Assembly: GCF_018326265.1 (NCBI RefSeq)
Contig: NZ_AP023360.1
Location: forward strand, 8,243,001-8,307,000
DNA from: Catellatospora sp. IY07-71
GTDB lineage: Bacteria; Actinomycetota; Actinomycetes; Mycobacteriales; Micromonosporaceae
Length of the DNA stretch: 64,000 bases
Reading direction: 5' to 3'
Both the position numbers and the translations under genes were made by a program. Under the pieces are notes generated by a model. The model saw only the letters and a program-made list of their open reading frames with translations. It was not told where the DNA came from and did no database searches. Positions within the stretch are counted from its first letter, which is position 1, and the number at the start of each line of letters is the position of its first letter. Shown one piece after another: positions 8,069-16,300 of this stretch.

Positions 8069-9997
8069 GTGGACGCGGATGCCGCTGCGGTGGCGACGGG
8101 GATTCCGGCAACCACGGGCCGGGCGGGCGAGAGCCTGCTCAGCACCCGGATCCGGGCGATGCTCAGCTGGCCGGCCGAGCGGGCACAGGCGCCCGCGGAC
8201 CCGGTGGCGGCGCTGATCAAGGCACACCGCACCGTGCACTCGGGCTCGGACGTGGCGCTGCTGCGCCGGGCGTACGTGGTCGCCGAGCGGATGCACCGCG
8301 GCCAGATGCGCAAGAGCGGTGATCCGTACATCACCCACCCGCTCGCCGTCGCGGAGATCCTCGCCCACCTGGGCATGGACGGCACCACGCTGGTCGCCGC
8401 GCTGCTGCACGACACCGTCGAGGACACCAGCTACACCCTGGCCCAGCTGCGCGCGGACTTCGGCCCGGACGTCGCCCTGCTGGTCGACGGGGTGACCAAG
8501 TTCGACAAGGCCCACTTCGGCGCCCGCGCCGAGGCGGAGACCATCCGCAAGATGATCGTCGCCGCCGGGCAGGACATCCGGGTGCTGGTCATCAAGCTGG
8601 CCGACCGGCTGCACAACATGCAGACCCTGGACGCCCGCTCGGCCGCATCCCGCGCCCGCATCGCCGGCGCGACCCGCGAGGTGCTGGTGCCGCTCTGCGA
8701 CCGGCTCGGCATCCAGGCGCTCAAGCGCGAGCTCGAGGACAAGGTGCTGCTGTTCCTCGACCCGGACGAGTACGGGCGCATCGACTCCATGGTGTCCAAC
8801 CGCCCCGACTGGAACGACTACGTACAGAACCTGGTCACCATCGGGTCGGCCGCGCTGCGGCGGGAGCGGCTGGACGGCCGCGTCGAGCCGCGCCCCCGGC
8901 ACTACTACTCGATCTGGAAGGACACCCGGCAGGCGGGCAGCCCGGTGCCGATGGACCTGCCCCGCATCGTGGTGGTGATGGACGGCGACGAGGCGGACTG
9001 CTACGGCGCGCTGTGCGCGGTGCACCAGCAGTGGAAGCCGATCCCGGGCCGGTTCAAGGACTTCATCGCCGCGCCGAAGAACAACCTCTACCGCTCGCTG
9101 CACACCACCGTGCTGGGCCCCGACGACCAGATGGTCGAGGTGCTGATCCGCACCGAGCAGATGCACCGCGCGGTCGAGTACGGCGTCGTCGCGCCGTACC
9201 GCTACCCGGCCCGCCCGGCGCGCCGGTCCGGGCTCGGCCTGTTCGGCCAGACGCGCACCGACCGGCGCGAGGCGCCGCCGCCACAGCGCCAGCCCGGCGA
9301 GCACGCCTGGCTGCGCCGCGCGCTGGACCTGGAGCAGGCCGCCCCCGACGCGGTGCAGTTCGTCGAGACGCTGCGCTGCGACCTGGCCGAGCAGCAGATC
9401 CAGGTGTTCGCCTGGGGACGCCAGCTGCTGCTGCCTGCCGGGGCGAGCCCGGTGGACGTGGCGTACGAGCTGGGCACCCGCACCGGCGACCGCTGCGTCG
9501 CGGCCACCGTGAACGGCGTGCTCACCCCGCTCAACGCCGCGCTGACCGACGGCGACGTGGTCGACATCCTGGTCAGCCGCGCGCGTAACCACCCCGGCCC
9601 GCGCCGGGAGTGGCTGGAGTTCGTGAAGGCGCCCAACGCGCGGCTGCGGCTGAGCCGCCGGTTCACCGAGCCGGAGGTCGCCGCGGGCACGGTCAGCGAC
9701 CGCCTGCAGCTGGGGCGGGCCGCGATCGGCCTGGCGCTGCGCCGCCGCGACCGGGCGCTGGCCGACGAGCAGCGGCTGGCGAGCCTCGCCGTGGCGCTGG
9801 AGTATCCGGATCTCGACACGCTGCTGATCGCGGTAGCCGAGCACCGGGTCTCCGCCGACACCATCGTCGACCAGCTCATCGCCAGCGTCGACAACCAGGG
9901 CGAGGCGGCCCGGTCGACGCCCGTGAGCGTGGTCGCCCCGCGGCGCGACGCCGCTGACGCTCCGGCGAGGCGCTCGTCGACTAGCCTGGCACGGTGA
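8069..9997 (+). CDS. RelA/SpoT homologue lacking the C-terminal ACT region
   Basis: This is a (p)ppGpp synthetase/hydrolase family protein of about 642 residues. The HD hydrolase domain is intact: YITHPLAVAEIL, LLHDTVEDT at 113-120 and KLADRLHNMQTL. The synthetase domain retains PGRFKDFIAAPKNNLYRSLHTTV and the catalytic Glu in VEVLIRT, but the usual HDLVGIRI strand reads MDLPRIVVV. A TGS domain follows (VFAWGRQLLLPAGASPVDVAYELG). The zinc-finger and ACT/RRM domains of canonical Rel are absent, so it is probably a second, non-ribosomal RSH. GTG 8069 follows a GAGGGGG stretch at about 9 nt; GTGs at 8051 and 8060 are alternatives. Its stop overlaps the NUDIX start. Confidence 0.85.
   Translation: MDADAAAVATGIPATTGRAGESLLSTRIRAMLSWPAERAQAPADPVAALIKAHRTVHSGSDVALLRRAYVVAERMHRGQMRKSGDPYITHPLAVAEILAHLGMDGTTLVAALLHDTVEDTSYTLAQLRADFGPDVALLVDGVTKFDKAHFGARAEAETIRKMIVAAGQDIRVLVIKLADRLHNMQTLDARSAASRARIAGATREVLVPLCDRLGIQALKRELEDKVLLFLDPDEYGRIDSMVSNRPDWNDYVQNLVTIGSAALRRERLDGRVEPRPRHYYSIWKDTRQAGSPVPMDLPRIVVVMDGDEADCYGALCAVHQQWKPIPGRFKDFIAAPKNNLYRSLHTTVLGPDDQMVEVLIRTEQMHRAVEYGVVAPYRYPARPARRSGLGLFGQTRTDRREAPPPQRQPGEHAWLRRALDLEQAAPDAVQFVETLRCDLAEQQIQVFAWGRQLLLPAGASPVDVAYELGTRTGDRCVAATVNGVLTPLNAALTDGDVVDILVSRARNHPGPRREWLEFVKAPNARLRLSRRFTEPEVAAGTVSDRLQLGRAAIGLALRRRDRALADEQRLASLAVALEYPDLDTLLIAVAEHRVSADTIVDQLIASVDNQGEAARSTPVSVVAPRRDAADAPARRSSTSLAR
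9982..9987 (+). promoter_or_regulatory. -10 box of leaderless promoter for the NUDIX gene
   Basis: TAGCCT lies inside the end of the RelA/SpoT gene, 6 nt before GTG 9994. The NUDIX gene may therefore be made both from the upstream transcript and from its own leaderless mRNA. Confidence 0.5.
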
Positions 9998-10536
9998 ACC
10001 GACGCTCACCGCTGCGCAGGAAGCTCGTCTCCTTCGGCTACGGCGTCTTCTACCGGATCCCGCCGCGCTGGCGGCACCGGCTGGTCAAGACCGTGACCGC
10101 GCGGTACTCGGTGGGCTCGGTGGTGCTGATCTTCGACAGCGAGGCGACCGGCCCCGAGCGCATCCTGCTGCTGCGCCAGCCGCCCGGCCGGGGCTGGACG
10201 CTGCCCGCCGGGCTGCTGGAGCGGCGTGAGGCCCCGATCGACGCGGCGTGCCGGGAGGCGGCCGAGGAGACCGGCATCCAGCTGACCCCCGACCAGGTCA
10301 CGCCCGCCGTGCCGAACGCGATGGTGCACCACACGGGCCACTGGGTCGACATGGTCTTCACCGCCCGGGTGCCCGCCTCGACCACCCGGACCAGCGTGGA
10401 CGGCGCCGAGGTGTGGGAGGCCCGCTGGCACGCGGTGGACGACCTGCCCGTGCTCACCCCGGCCACCGCGCGGCTGCTCGGCCACTACGGCATCGGGCCG
10501 GAGGCATACCGCGACCAGACCGGCGCCACCCGCTGA
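9994..10536 (+). CDS. NUDIX hydrolase
   Basis: The 180-residue protein carries a complete Nudix box, GLLERREAPIDAACREAAEETGI (GX5EX7REUXEEXGU), from about residue 72. This positions Mg for cleaving nucleoside diphosphates linked to another moiety. The N-terminus (RRKLVSFGYGVFYRIPPRWRHRLVK) is basic and amphipathic and could touch membrane or nucleic acid. The GTG start overlaps the upstream TGA (GTGA), which implies translational coupling to the RelA/SpoT homologue. Some NUDIX enzymes hydrolyse (p)ppGpp, so a role in alarmone removal is attractive but unproven. Substrate cannot be read from sequence. Confidence 0.9.
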   Translation: MNRRSPLRRKLVSFGYGVFYRIPPRWRHRLVKTVTARYSVGSVVLIFDSEATGPERILLLRQPPGRGWTLPAGLLERREAPIDAACREAAEETGIQLTPDQVTPAVPNAMVHHTGHWVDMVFTARVPASTTRTSVDGAEVWEARWHAVDDLPVLTPATARLLGHYGIGPEAYRDQTGATR

Positions 10537-10636
10537 ACCCGGCGGGGCCGCCCGCTTGGATGATGTCTGGAGCGCCGGCGACCGTTCGGGCCACCGGGCG
10601 GCGCGATGGCCACCCGACGAGCACCAGGACGGTCCG

Positions 10637-11497
10637 ATGAGCACGTTCGGCCAGGAACAGGACGGTCCGGTGACCGCGCCCGCCGATCTCTGCGCGGTGG
10701 TGCTGGCCGCCGGGCTCGGCACCCGGCTGCGGCCGCTGACCATGCTGCGGCCCAAGGCGCTGGTGCCGATCGGCAACGTGCCGCTGCTGGACCGGGCGCT
10801 GGCGCGGCTGGCCGAGGTCGGGCTGACCGGACCGGACCGGGTCGCGGTCAACGCGCACTGGCTCGGGGCGCAGATAGCCGACCATGTCGGGGACCGGGCG
10901 CACCTGTCGGTCGAGGAGGAGCCGCTGGGCACCGCGGGCGCGCTGGGCAACCTGCGGGACTGGATCGCGGGGCGCGGCGTGCTGGTGCTCAACGCCGACG
11001 CGTACGTCGGCGTGACCGGCCCCGCCGACCTCGGCGCGCTGCTGGCGGGCTGGGACGGCGACCGGGTGCGCATGCACGGCGTCAAGGCCGGCAAGCCCGA
11101 CCCGTTCCACGGCTACAACTTCGCCGGAGCCTCGCTGCTGCCCGCCGCCGCCGTGTCCGTCCTGCCGGACAAGCCGCGCGAGCTGGCCCGCACCACCTGG
11201 CGCCCGGCCGAGCAGTCCGGCCGCCTCGACGTGATCCCGCTGACCGGCCTCTACCTCGACTGCGGCACCCCCGCCGACTACCTCGCCGCCAACCTGCACG
11301 CCGCCCGGGGCGAGAACCTCTTCGGCGCGGGCGTCGTGCTCACCGGCCAGGCCACCGGCAGCGTGCTCGGCGACGGCGCGCGGGTCGACGGCACCGTCCA
11401 GGACTGCGTGCTCTGGCCCGGCGCGTACGTCGCCCCTGACGAGCACCTGCACCGCATGATCAGGGTCGGCCGGGACCTCACCGTCCCCGCCGCCTAG
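10637..11497 (+). CDS. Sugar-1-phosphate nucleotidyltransferase
   Basis: The product is a nucleotidyltransferase of the GT-A/RmlA-ManC superfamily, which makes NDP-sugars from NTP and sugar-1-phosphate. The signature CAVVLAAGLGTRLRPLTMLRPKALVPIGN is close to the N-terminus, followed by EEEPLGTAGAL and the metal-binding LVLNADAYV. A short C-terminal segment, GSVLGDGARVDGTVQDCVLWPGA, looks like a fragment of the left-handed beta-helix of two-domain members. Three in-frame starts exist (ATG 10556, ATG 10637, GTG 10670). The last two lie in a duplicated AGGACGGTCCG-RTGA sequence, each with its own ribosome-binding site. ATG 10637 (286 residues) is chosen. The sugar is unknown; PimB's need for GDP-mannose makes mannose a candidate. 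Confidence 0.82.
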   Translation: MSTFGQEQDGPVTAPADLCAVVLAAGLGTRLRPLTMLRPKALVPIGNVPLLDRALARLAEVGLTGPDRVAVNAHWLGAQIADHVGDRAHLSVEEEPLGTAGALGNLRDWIAGRGVLVLNADAYVGVTGPADLGALLAGWDGDRVRMHGVKAGKPDPFHGYNFAGASLLPAAAVSVLPDKPRELARTTWRPAEQSGRLDVIPLTGLYLDCGTPADYLAANLHAARGENLFGAGVVLTGQATGSVLGDGARVDGTVQDCVLWPGAYVAPDEHLHRMIRVGRDLTVPAA

Positions 11498-11614
11498 CAT
11501 GGCGGTAGGGCCCGGCGCCCCCTCCCCAACCGTCGATCATGAACTTATGGCACGGCTGGGCGGCGTGCCGCCGGCACAGGTTCCTGATCGACCCGCACGA
11601 CGCGAGGAGTTCCG

Positions 11615-11890
11615 GTGATCACAGCGATCGTTCTCATCGACTGCGCGACCGACGCGATCCCGGAGGTCGCCGAGGAACTGGCCAACCTGGAGGGTGTCAG
11701 CGAGGTGTACTCCGTCGCGGGCGGCGTGGACCTGATCGCCATCGTGCGGGTGCGCGAGTTCGACCACATCGCCGAGGTCATCGCGGGCGGCATCTCCAAG
11801 GTGCCGGGCGTGCTCGGCACGGACACGCACATCGCGTTCCGCTCGTACTCGCGCCACGACCTGGAGCAGGCGTTCGCCATCGGCTTCTGA
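11615..11890 (+). CDS. Stand-alone Lrp/AsnC ligand-binding (RAM) domain protein
   Basis: A 91-residue protein consisting only of the alpha-beta RAM domain of Lrp/AsnC regulators: MITAIVLIDCATDAIPEVAEELANLEGVSEVYSVAG, then the DLIAIVRV strand. There is no helix-turn-helix, so it cannot bind DNA alone. Such domains form dimer rings or octamers and bind amino acids; they may co-assemble with full-length Lrp proteins. GTG 11615 follows GAGGAG at a good distance. The gene sits between the nucleotidyltransferase and the hydrolase with no overlap. Confidence 0.88.
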   Translation: MITAIVLIDCATDAIPEVAEELANLEGVSEVYSVAGGVDLIAIVRVREFDHIAEVIAGGISKVPGVLGTDTHIAFRSYSRHDLEQAFAIGF

Positions 11891-11939
11891 GCCCGCTGCC
11901 GGGCCCGCGCACAGCGGTCCGCGTCACACTCCGAGGTTC

Positions 11940-11969
11940 TTACTTGTGAGTAACCTCGCGGTCTAGGCT
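11940..11969 (+). promoter_or_regulatory. TTACT-N4-AGTAA operator overlapping a leaderless promoter
   Basis: TTACTTGTGAGTAA (11940-11953) is a perfect 14-bp palindrome of the type bound by TetR-family repressors. It ends 10 bp before the -10 box TAGGCT (11964-11969), so it covers the spacer and -35 region. ATG 11976 follows 6 nt after the -10. A bound repressor would block the hydrolase promoter directly. No tetR gene is adjacent. Confidence 0.6.
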
Positions 11970-11975
11970 GCTGCC

Positions 11976-12812
11976 ATGCAGCTCACCGTGGACCGCGGCA
12001 GCGACCGGCTCGCCATCCTGCTCCACCCCGCGCAGGCGCCCGACGCTCCGCTGGCGGTCGTCTTCCCGGCGATGGGCGTGCCCGCCGGCTACTACACCCG
12101 CTTCGCGCACAGCCTCAACGAGGCGGGCATCAGCGTCGCCGTGGCCGACCTGCGCGGCACCGGCGCCAGCGCGCCCCGGCCCAGCCGGGGCAGCCGGTAC
12201 GGCTACCCCGAGCTGGCCGACGACGTCGACGCGGTGCTGGACGCACTCGCCGAGCAGCGCGCCGGGCGGCGTACCGTCCTGCTCGGGCACTCCCTCGGCG
12301 GCCAGACCACGGTGCTGCACCTGGCCCGCGAGGCCGCGCGCGGCCGGGGTCACCGGGTCGACGGGATCGTGCTGATCGCGGTGGGGCTGCCCTACTGGCG
12401 CACCTACCCGCGCGCGCAGCGGCTGGCCGTGCTGGCCATGACCCAGGTCATCAACGGGGTGTCCGCCGCGCTGCGGGTCTGGCCGGGCTGGGGCTTCGGC
12501 GGGCGGCAGGCCCGCGGCGTCATCCGCGACTGGGCGTACACGGCACGCCACGGCCGCTTCCCCGCGCACCTGGCCGCCGAGGGCGGACTGGCCGCGATCG
12601 ACCTGCCGGTGCTCGCGATCAGCGTCGACGACGACCAGTACACGCCGCCGGAGACCACCGACCACCTGGTCGCGGCCCTCCCCACGGCGGCGGTGACCCG
12701 CGAGCACCTCACCAGCGCCGAGGCCGGCGTCCCCCTCGACCACTTCAAGTGGGTCAAGGCGGGCTCGGCCCTGGCCCCCCGCATCGCCCACTGGCTCGCC
12801 CGGCTGCCCTGA
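11976..12812 (+). CDS. Alpha/beta hydrolase
   Basis: The 278-residue serine hydrolase has the nucleophile elbow GHSLGGQ near residue 108. The oxyanion strand is VVFPAMGVPAGYY near 30, a likely acid is in SVDDDQYTPPE near 215, and the catalytic His is in PLDHFKW near 255. The overall pattern is that of serine aminopeptidase S33/YheT-like hydrolases acting on lipid or ester substrates. There is no signal peptide, so it acts in the cytoplasm. Expression probably responds to a small molecule through the upstream palindrome. It is monocistronic and convergent with the P450. Confidence 0.85.
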   Translation: MQLTVDRGSDRLAILLHPAQAPDAPLAVVFPAMGVPAGYYTRFAHSLNEAGISVAVADLRGTGASAPRPSRGSRYGYPELADDVDAVLDALAEQRAGRRTVLLGHSLGGQTTVLHLAREAARGRGHRVDGIVLIAVGLPYWRTYPRAQRLAVLAMTQVINGVSAALRVWPGWGFGGRQARGVIRDWAYTARHGRFPAHLAAEGGLAAIDLPVLAISVDDDQYTPPETTDHLVAALPTAAVTREHLTSAEAGVPLDHFKWVKAGSALAPRIAHWLARLP

Positions 12813-12827
12813 CCTGCAGACAGTTTG

Positions 12828-12868
12828 CCCGGCGCGGCTCTCCCGGCGCGGCTCTCCCGGCGCGGCTC
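12828..12868. repeat. Tandem 14-bp repeat, three copies
   Basis: CCCGGCGCGGCTCT is repeated three times head to tail (12828, 12842, 12856; the last copy lacks the final T). It lies just after the hydrolase stop codon. No coding role is evident. Confidence 0.8.
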
Positions 12869-12884
12869 CATGGCTCGCGCGGCC

Positions 12885-12949
12885 ATGATCGCGGTCTCGT
12901 GTCGAAACCTATGGCCAGACCAGAGGTTTCGACACGAACCGCCGATCAT
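12885..12949. repeat. Palindromic element, family A copy 1
   Basis: Arms 12885-12910 and 12924-12949 share ATGATCG and TCGTGTCGAAACCT in inverted orientation, with a 5-bp internal mismatch and a 13-nt loop. It lies in the gap between convergent genes. The family core is TCGTGTC facing GACACGA. Confidence 0.8.
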
Positions 12950-12989
12950 CACCAGCCCCACCGCACAGCTCCCGCCGGTGCCGCACGGC

Positions 12990-13054
12990 ATGATCGCTAG
13001 CTCGTGTCCAAAAGTGCGGCCAGACCCCAGGTTCGGACACGAAACGCCAATCAT
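12990..13054. repeat. Palindromic element, family A copy 2
   Basis: A second family A element lies 40 bp after the first. The left arm starts ATGATCGC and includes CTCGTGTCC; the right arm includes GGACACGAAACG and ends with ATCAT at 13054. The loop CGGCCAGACC also matches the first copy, so the two are probably a tandem duplication that has diverged. Confidence 0.75.
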
Positions 13055-13418
13055 GGCGGGCTCGACCGGCGGTCAACCCGACCGGCAGCCGCCAGCCGGG
13101 CCGGAGCCCGGCCTGGGTGAAAGCGTTGTGGCAGGTCAGTGGGGCATCAGGGACATCGGGCGGCAGCACGCGCCCTGGTGGAGCGGCTGTGCCGAGCCGC
13201 ACCCGCCCAGCCAGCCGAGGTTGAGCACGGAGTGACGGGCGACGCCGTGCCCGACGGCGGAGCGACGGGGCTGACGCGGCCGGGTCTCACGGGTCAGAGC
13301 TGCGGGAATCATGGGGGCTGCCTCTCACTGCCTGGGGGTGTGGCGCCACTGTGCCACGCCCGCCCCGCCCCCACCACGCGAAAGTGGCCACCACGACACC
13401 CCGTCCGGCTGAGTCGGG
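13055..13418. other. 364-bp gap without an assured gene
   Basis: Between family A copy 2 and the P450 stop codon I see no gene I can support. A 58-codon minus-strand reading frame (13136-13312, ATG start, GAGAGG 8 nt upstream) has strong G/C bias at third positions and several Cys. It resembles nothing I know and is reported only as a finding. Confidence 0.5.
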
Positions 13419-14627
13419 TCAGGGGGTGACGGGGAGGTGGGTGTAGCCGCGGAAGCCGAGGCGGTCGCGGCGGGTGGCAGGCCCGGCCGCACGCAGGCCG
13501 GGGAGCCGGTCCAGCAGCAGCGGGAAGGCGAGCTGCGCCTCCAGCCGCGCCAGCGGCGCGCCCAGGCAGTAGTGCGGCCCCGCGCCGAACGACAGCGACG
13601 GCACGCCCGCCCGCTCCGGCAGGAAGCGGTGCGGTTCGGCGAACCGGCGCGGATCGCGCCCCGCCGCCGCGAGCACGACCAGCAGTTCGGTGCCGGCGGG
13701 CACGGCGACTCCGGCCAGTTCCGCGTCCTGCGCGGCGTACCGCGAGGTCACCTGCACGGGCGGGTCGTAGCGCAGCATCTCCTCGACGTACGCGTCCACC
13801 AGCTCCGGCCGGGCGCGCAGCCGCGCGGCGTGCTCAGGCTGGTCGAGCAGCACGGCCAGGCCATTGCCGAGCAGGTTGGTGGTGGTCTCGAAGCCCGCGA
13901 TGAGCAGCAGGACCAGGTGCGCGACCAGCTCGGCGCCGCCGGCCTCCCCTGCCGCCCCCGCCGCCAGCAGGTCGCTGATCATGTCGTCGCCGGGCTCGCG
14001 CTGCCGTCGCGCGAGCAGCTCGACGAAGTACTCCCCCAGCTCGTCGCTGGCGGCGTCGGCACGGGCCAGCTCGTCCGGGTCGCCCGCGAACACCTCCAGC
14101 GCCAGGGTCAGGTCGTGCGCGCGCGGCCGGAACCAGTCCCGGTCGGCGTCGGGCACCCCGAGCAGCGCGCAGATCACCGAGACGGGCAGCGGGTACGCCA
14201 CCGCGTCCATGAAGTCGGCCGGCTCCCCTGCGGCGGCCAGCGGCGCGATGAGGCCCTCCGCGAGCGCCGTCACATCGGCGCGCAGCGCGGCCACCCGGCG
14301 CGGGGTGAACGCGGACCCGGCCAGCCGCCGCAGCCTGGTGTGGTCGGGCGCGTTGCGCCACAGCATGGTGCGGCTGAGCCAGCGCCAGGAGGCGACGGAG
14401 CGCCAGCCGGGCAGGGAGCCGTCGAGCGCGGCCTCGTCGGTGACCCGGAACCCGGCGCCGCGCAGCACCTGGTCGGCCTCGGCGTATCCGGTGACCACGG
14501 CGAAGCCCTCGCCGAGCGGCAGCACCGGGCCGGCGGCCCGCAGCCGCTCGTACAGCGGGTAGGGGTCGGCCCGGCCCTCGGCCGTGGCCAGTGTCTGCAT
14601 CGCCGCCAGCGCGTCCTGCACGGTCAC
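13419..14627 (-). CDS. Cytochrome P450
   Basis: This 402-residue class I bacterial P450 has all core motifs: I-helix LLLIAGFETTTNLLGN (AGxET, oxygen activation), K-helix EEMLR (ExxR) and heme loop SFGAGPHYCLGAPLAR with the Cys ligand. It is soluble and needs separate ferredoxin and reductase, which are not nearby. The GTG at 14627 is chosen over an upstream ATG at 14672. It has AGGA 7 nt before it, and the longer form would read through the qcrB terminator hairpin. The substrate is unknown. Confidence 0.93.
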   Translation of the reverse strand: MTVQDALAAMQTLATAEGRADPYPLYERLRAAGPVLPLGEGFAVVTGYAEADQVLRGAGFRVTDEAALDGSLPGWRSVASWRWLSRTMLWRNAPDHTRLRRLAGSAFTPRRVAALRADVTALAEGLIAPLAAAGEPADFMDAVAYPLPVSVICALLGVPDADRDWFRPRAHDLTLALEVFAGDPDELARADAASDELGEYFVELLARRQREPGDDMISDLLAAGAAGEAGGAELVAHLVLLLIAGFETTTNLLGNGLAVLLDQPEHAARLRARPELVDAYVEEMLRYDPPVQVTSRYAAQDAELAGVAVPAGTELLVVLAAAGRDPRRFAEPHRFLPERAGVPSLSFGAGPHYCLGAPLARLEAQLAFPLLLDRLPGLRAAGPATRRDRLGFRGYTHLPVTP

Positions 14628-14652
14628 ACCCCCGTCCTGTCGGGAAGCGTAC

Positions 14653-14692
14653 GACGGAGGGGCACCCGCCACATGGCAGGTGCCCCTCCGTC
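14653..14692 (-). terminator. Terminator of the ctaE-qcrCAB operon
   Basis: Arms 14653-14666 and 14679-14692 pair perfectly over 14 bp around a 12-nt loop. It begins 17 bp after the qcrB stop and ends just before the P450 start, separating the respiratory operon from the P450. Confidence 0.8.
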
Positions 14693-14708
14693 GGTGACCG
14701 GCGCGCGG

Positions 14709-16295
14709 TCAGTGCTTGCCGGTGGTGATCTCCTCGCGCTGCTCGGGCTGCTGCGCCGGGGGCGCGGGCTGCTCGATCGGGCGGAAGAAGCCGCGGACCG
14801 CCGGGCCGAGCGCGCCGAGGCGGTTCATCTTCTTCGGCACCGTCCAGCCGACGTACGGCAGGTCGGTGTGGCCGTGCGCGTCCGGCTCGACGAGCGGCTG
14901 GTGCACCTCGACGAAGCGGCCGTCGGGCAGGCGCTTGATGATGCCGGTCTCGACGCCGTGCGCCAGCACCTCGCGGTCGTGCTGCTGGAGGCCCAGCGAC
15001 AGGCGGCGCGCGAAGTAGTACGCCAGCGGCGGCAGCACCAGCAGGCCGACCCGGCCTGCCCAGGTCATCGCGTTCAGGCTGATGTGGAACTTGTCGGCGA
15101 CGATGTCGTTGCCACCGGAGATCGTCAGCACCATGTAGAACGCGAAGGCCATGGCCGCCAGACCGGTGCGGTCCGGCACGTCACGCGGACGCTGCAGCAG
15201 GTTGTGCGAGGCGTAGTCCTTCTTCCAGCGCCGCTCGATCCACGGGTACGCCATGGGCAGGATCGTCAGGATGCCGGGCAGCACCACCGTCGGCCAGAAC
15301 AGCGGCGGGATGTTGTACCCGAACACCCGGATGTCCCAGGCGGGCATGAGGCGGGTCGAGCCGTCGAGGAACATGACGTACCAGTCGGGCTGGCTGCCCG
15401 CCGAGACGACGGCGGCTTCATACGGGCCGAACAGCCAGATCGGGTTGATCTGGAAGAGGCCGCCCATCAGCGCGATCACCGCGAAGACGAGCATGAAGAA
15501 GCCGGCCTGCTTGATGGTGTAGCGGGGCACGAAGCGCTCGCCGACCACGTTCTTCTCGGTCCGGCCCGGGCCCGGCCACTGGGTGTGCTTCTGGATGAAG
15601 ACCAGCGCCAGGTGCACGGTGACCAGGCCGAGCAGGATCAGCGGCAGCAGGAACACGTGCAGGATGTACAGGCGGGACAGAATGATCTCGCCGGGGAACT
15701 CGCCGCCGAACAGCGACGTGGTCACCCAGGAGCCGATCACCGGGATGGACAGCATGATCGCCGAGGCGATGCGCAGGCCGGTGCCGGACAGCGCGTCGTC
15801 GGGCAGCGAGTAGCCGGCGAAGCCCTCGGTGAAGCCCAGCCAGAACATGCTCAGACCGATGATCCAGTTGAGCTCGCGCGGCTTGCGGAACGCGCCGGTC
15901 ATGAAGATCCGGAACATGTGCACCACGATGGCGGCCATGAACAGCAGCGCCGCCCAGTGGTGCATCTGCCGCATGATCAGGCCGCCGCGCACGTCGAACG
16001 ACAGGTCCAGCGCCGTCTCGTACGCCCGGGACATCTGCACGCCCTGCAGCGGCAGGTACGACCCGTCGTAGTGCACCTCCTGCATGGAGGGCTCGAAGAA
16101 CAGCGCGAGGAACGTGCCGGTCAGCAGCAGGATGATGAACGAGAACAGCGCGATCTCGCCCAGCAGGAACGACCAGTGGTCCGGGAACACCTTGTTCAGC
16201 ATCGAGCGCAGCGGGGTCGCGACCGGCAGGCGGGTGTCCACCTCCTGCGCGGCCTTGCCCGGGAGCGCCTTGAAATCGAGCTTGCGACGCTTCAT
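14709..16295 (-). CDS. qcrB: Cytochrome bc1 complex cytochrome b subunit
   Basis: The 528-residue QcrB is the di-heme b membrane core that oxidises menaquinol in the actinobacterial bc1-aa3 supercomplex. About nine hydrophobic helices are visible. Heme-b histidines occur in MRQMHHWAALLFMAAIVVHMF and in LYILHVFLLPLILLGLVTVH, spaced as in the family. The actinobacterial C-terminal extension ends in a Pro/Gln-rich tail (QPAPPAQQPEQREE). ATG 16295 has AAGGAC upstream; the frame opens further, but this start gives the conserved MKRRKLDF-type N-terminus. It lies 5 bp after the qcrA stop, last in the operon ctaE-qcrC-qcrA-qcrB. Confidence 0.97.
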   Translation of the reverse strand: MKRRKLDFKALPGKAAQEVDTRLPVATPLRSMLNKVFPDHWSFLLGEIALFSFIILLLTGTFLALFFEPSMQEVHYDGSYLPLQGVQMSRAYETALDLSFDVRGGLIMRQMHHWAALLFMAAIVVHMFRIFMTGAFRKPRELNWIIGLSMFWLGFTEGFAGYSLPDDALSGTGLRIASAIMLSIPVIGSWVTTSLFGGEFPGEIILSRLYILHVFLLPLILLGLVTVHLALVFIQKHTQWPGPGRTEKNVVGERFVPRYTIKQAGFFMLVFAVIALMGGLFQINPIWLFGPYEAAVVSAGSQPDWYVMFLDGSTRLMPAWDIRVFGYNIPPLFWPTVVLPGILTILPMAYPWIERRWKKDYASHNLLQRPRDVPDRTGLAAMAFAFYMVLTISGGNDIVADKFHISLNAMTWAGRVGLLVLPPLAYYFARRLSLGLQQHDREVLAHGVETGIIKRLPDGRFVEVHQPLVEPDAHGHTDLPYVGWTVPKKMNRLGALGPAVRGFFRPIEQPAPPAQQPEQREEITTGKH

Positions 16296-16300
16296 GGCGA

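Noticed and set aside
12825-13235. Possible small genes giving repeated SKP- or FVSKP-containing peptides
   Set aside because: The peptides are translations of the two family A palindromes and show no start signals or independent coding bias.
14628-14672. ATG 14672 as the P450 start
   Set aside because: The added codons form one arm of the qcrB terminator hairpin; GTG 14627 has its own ribosome-binding site.
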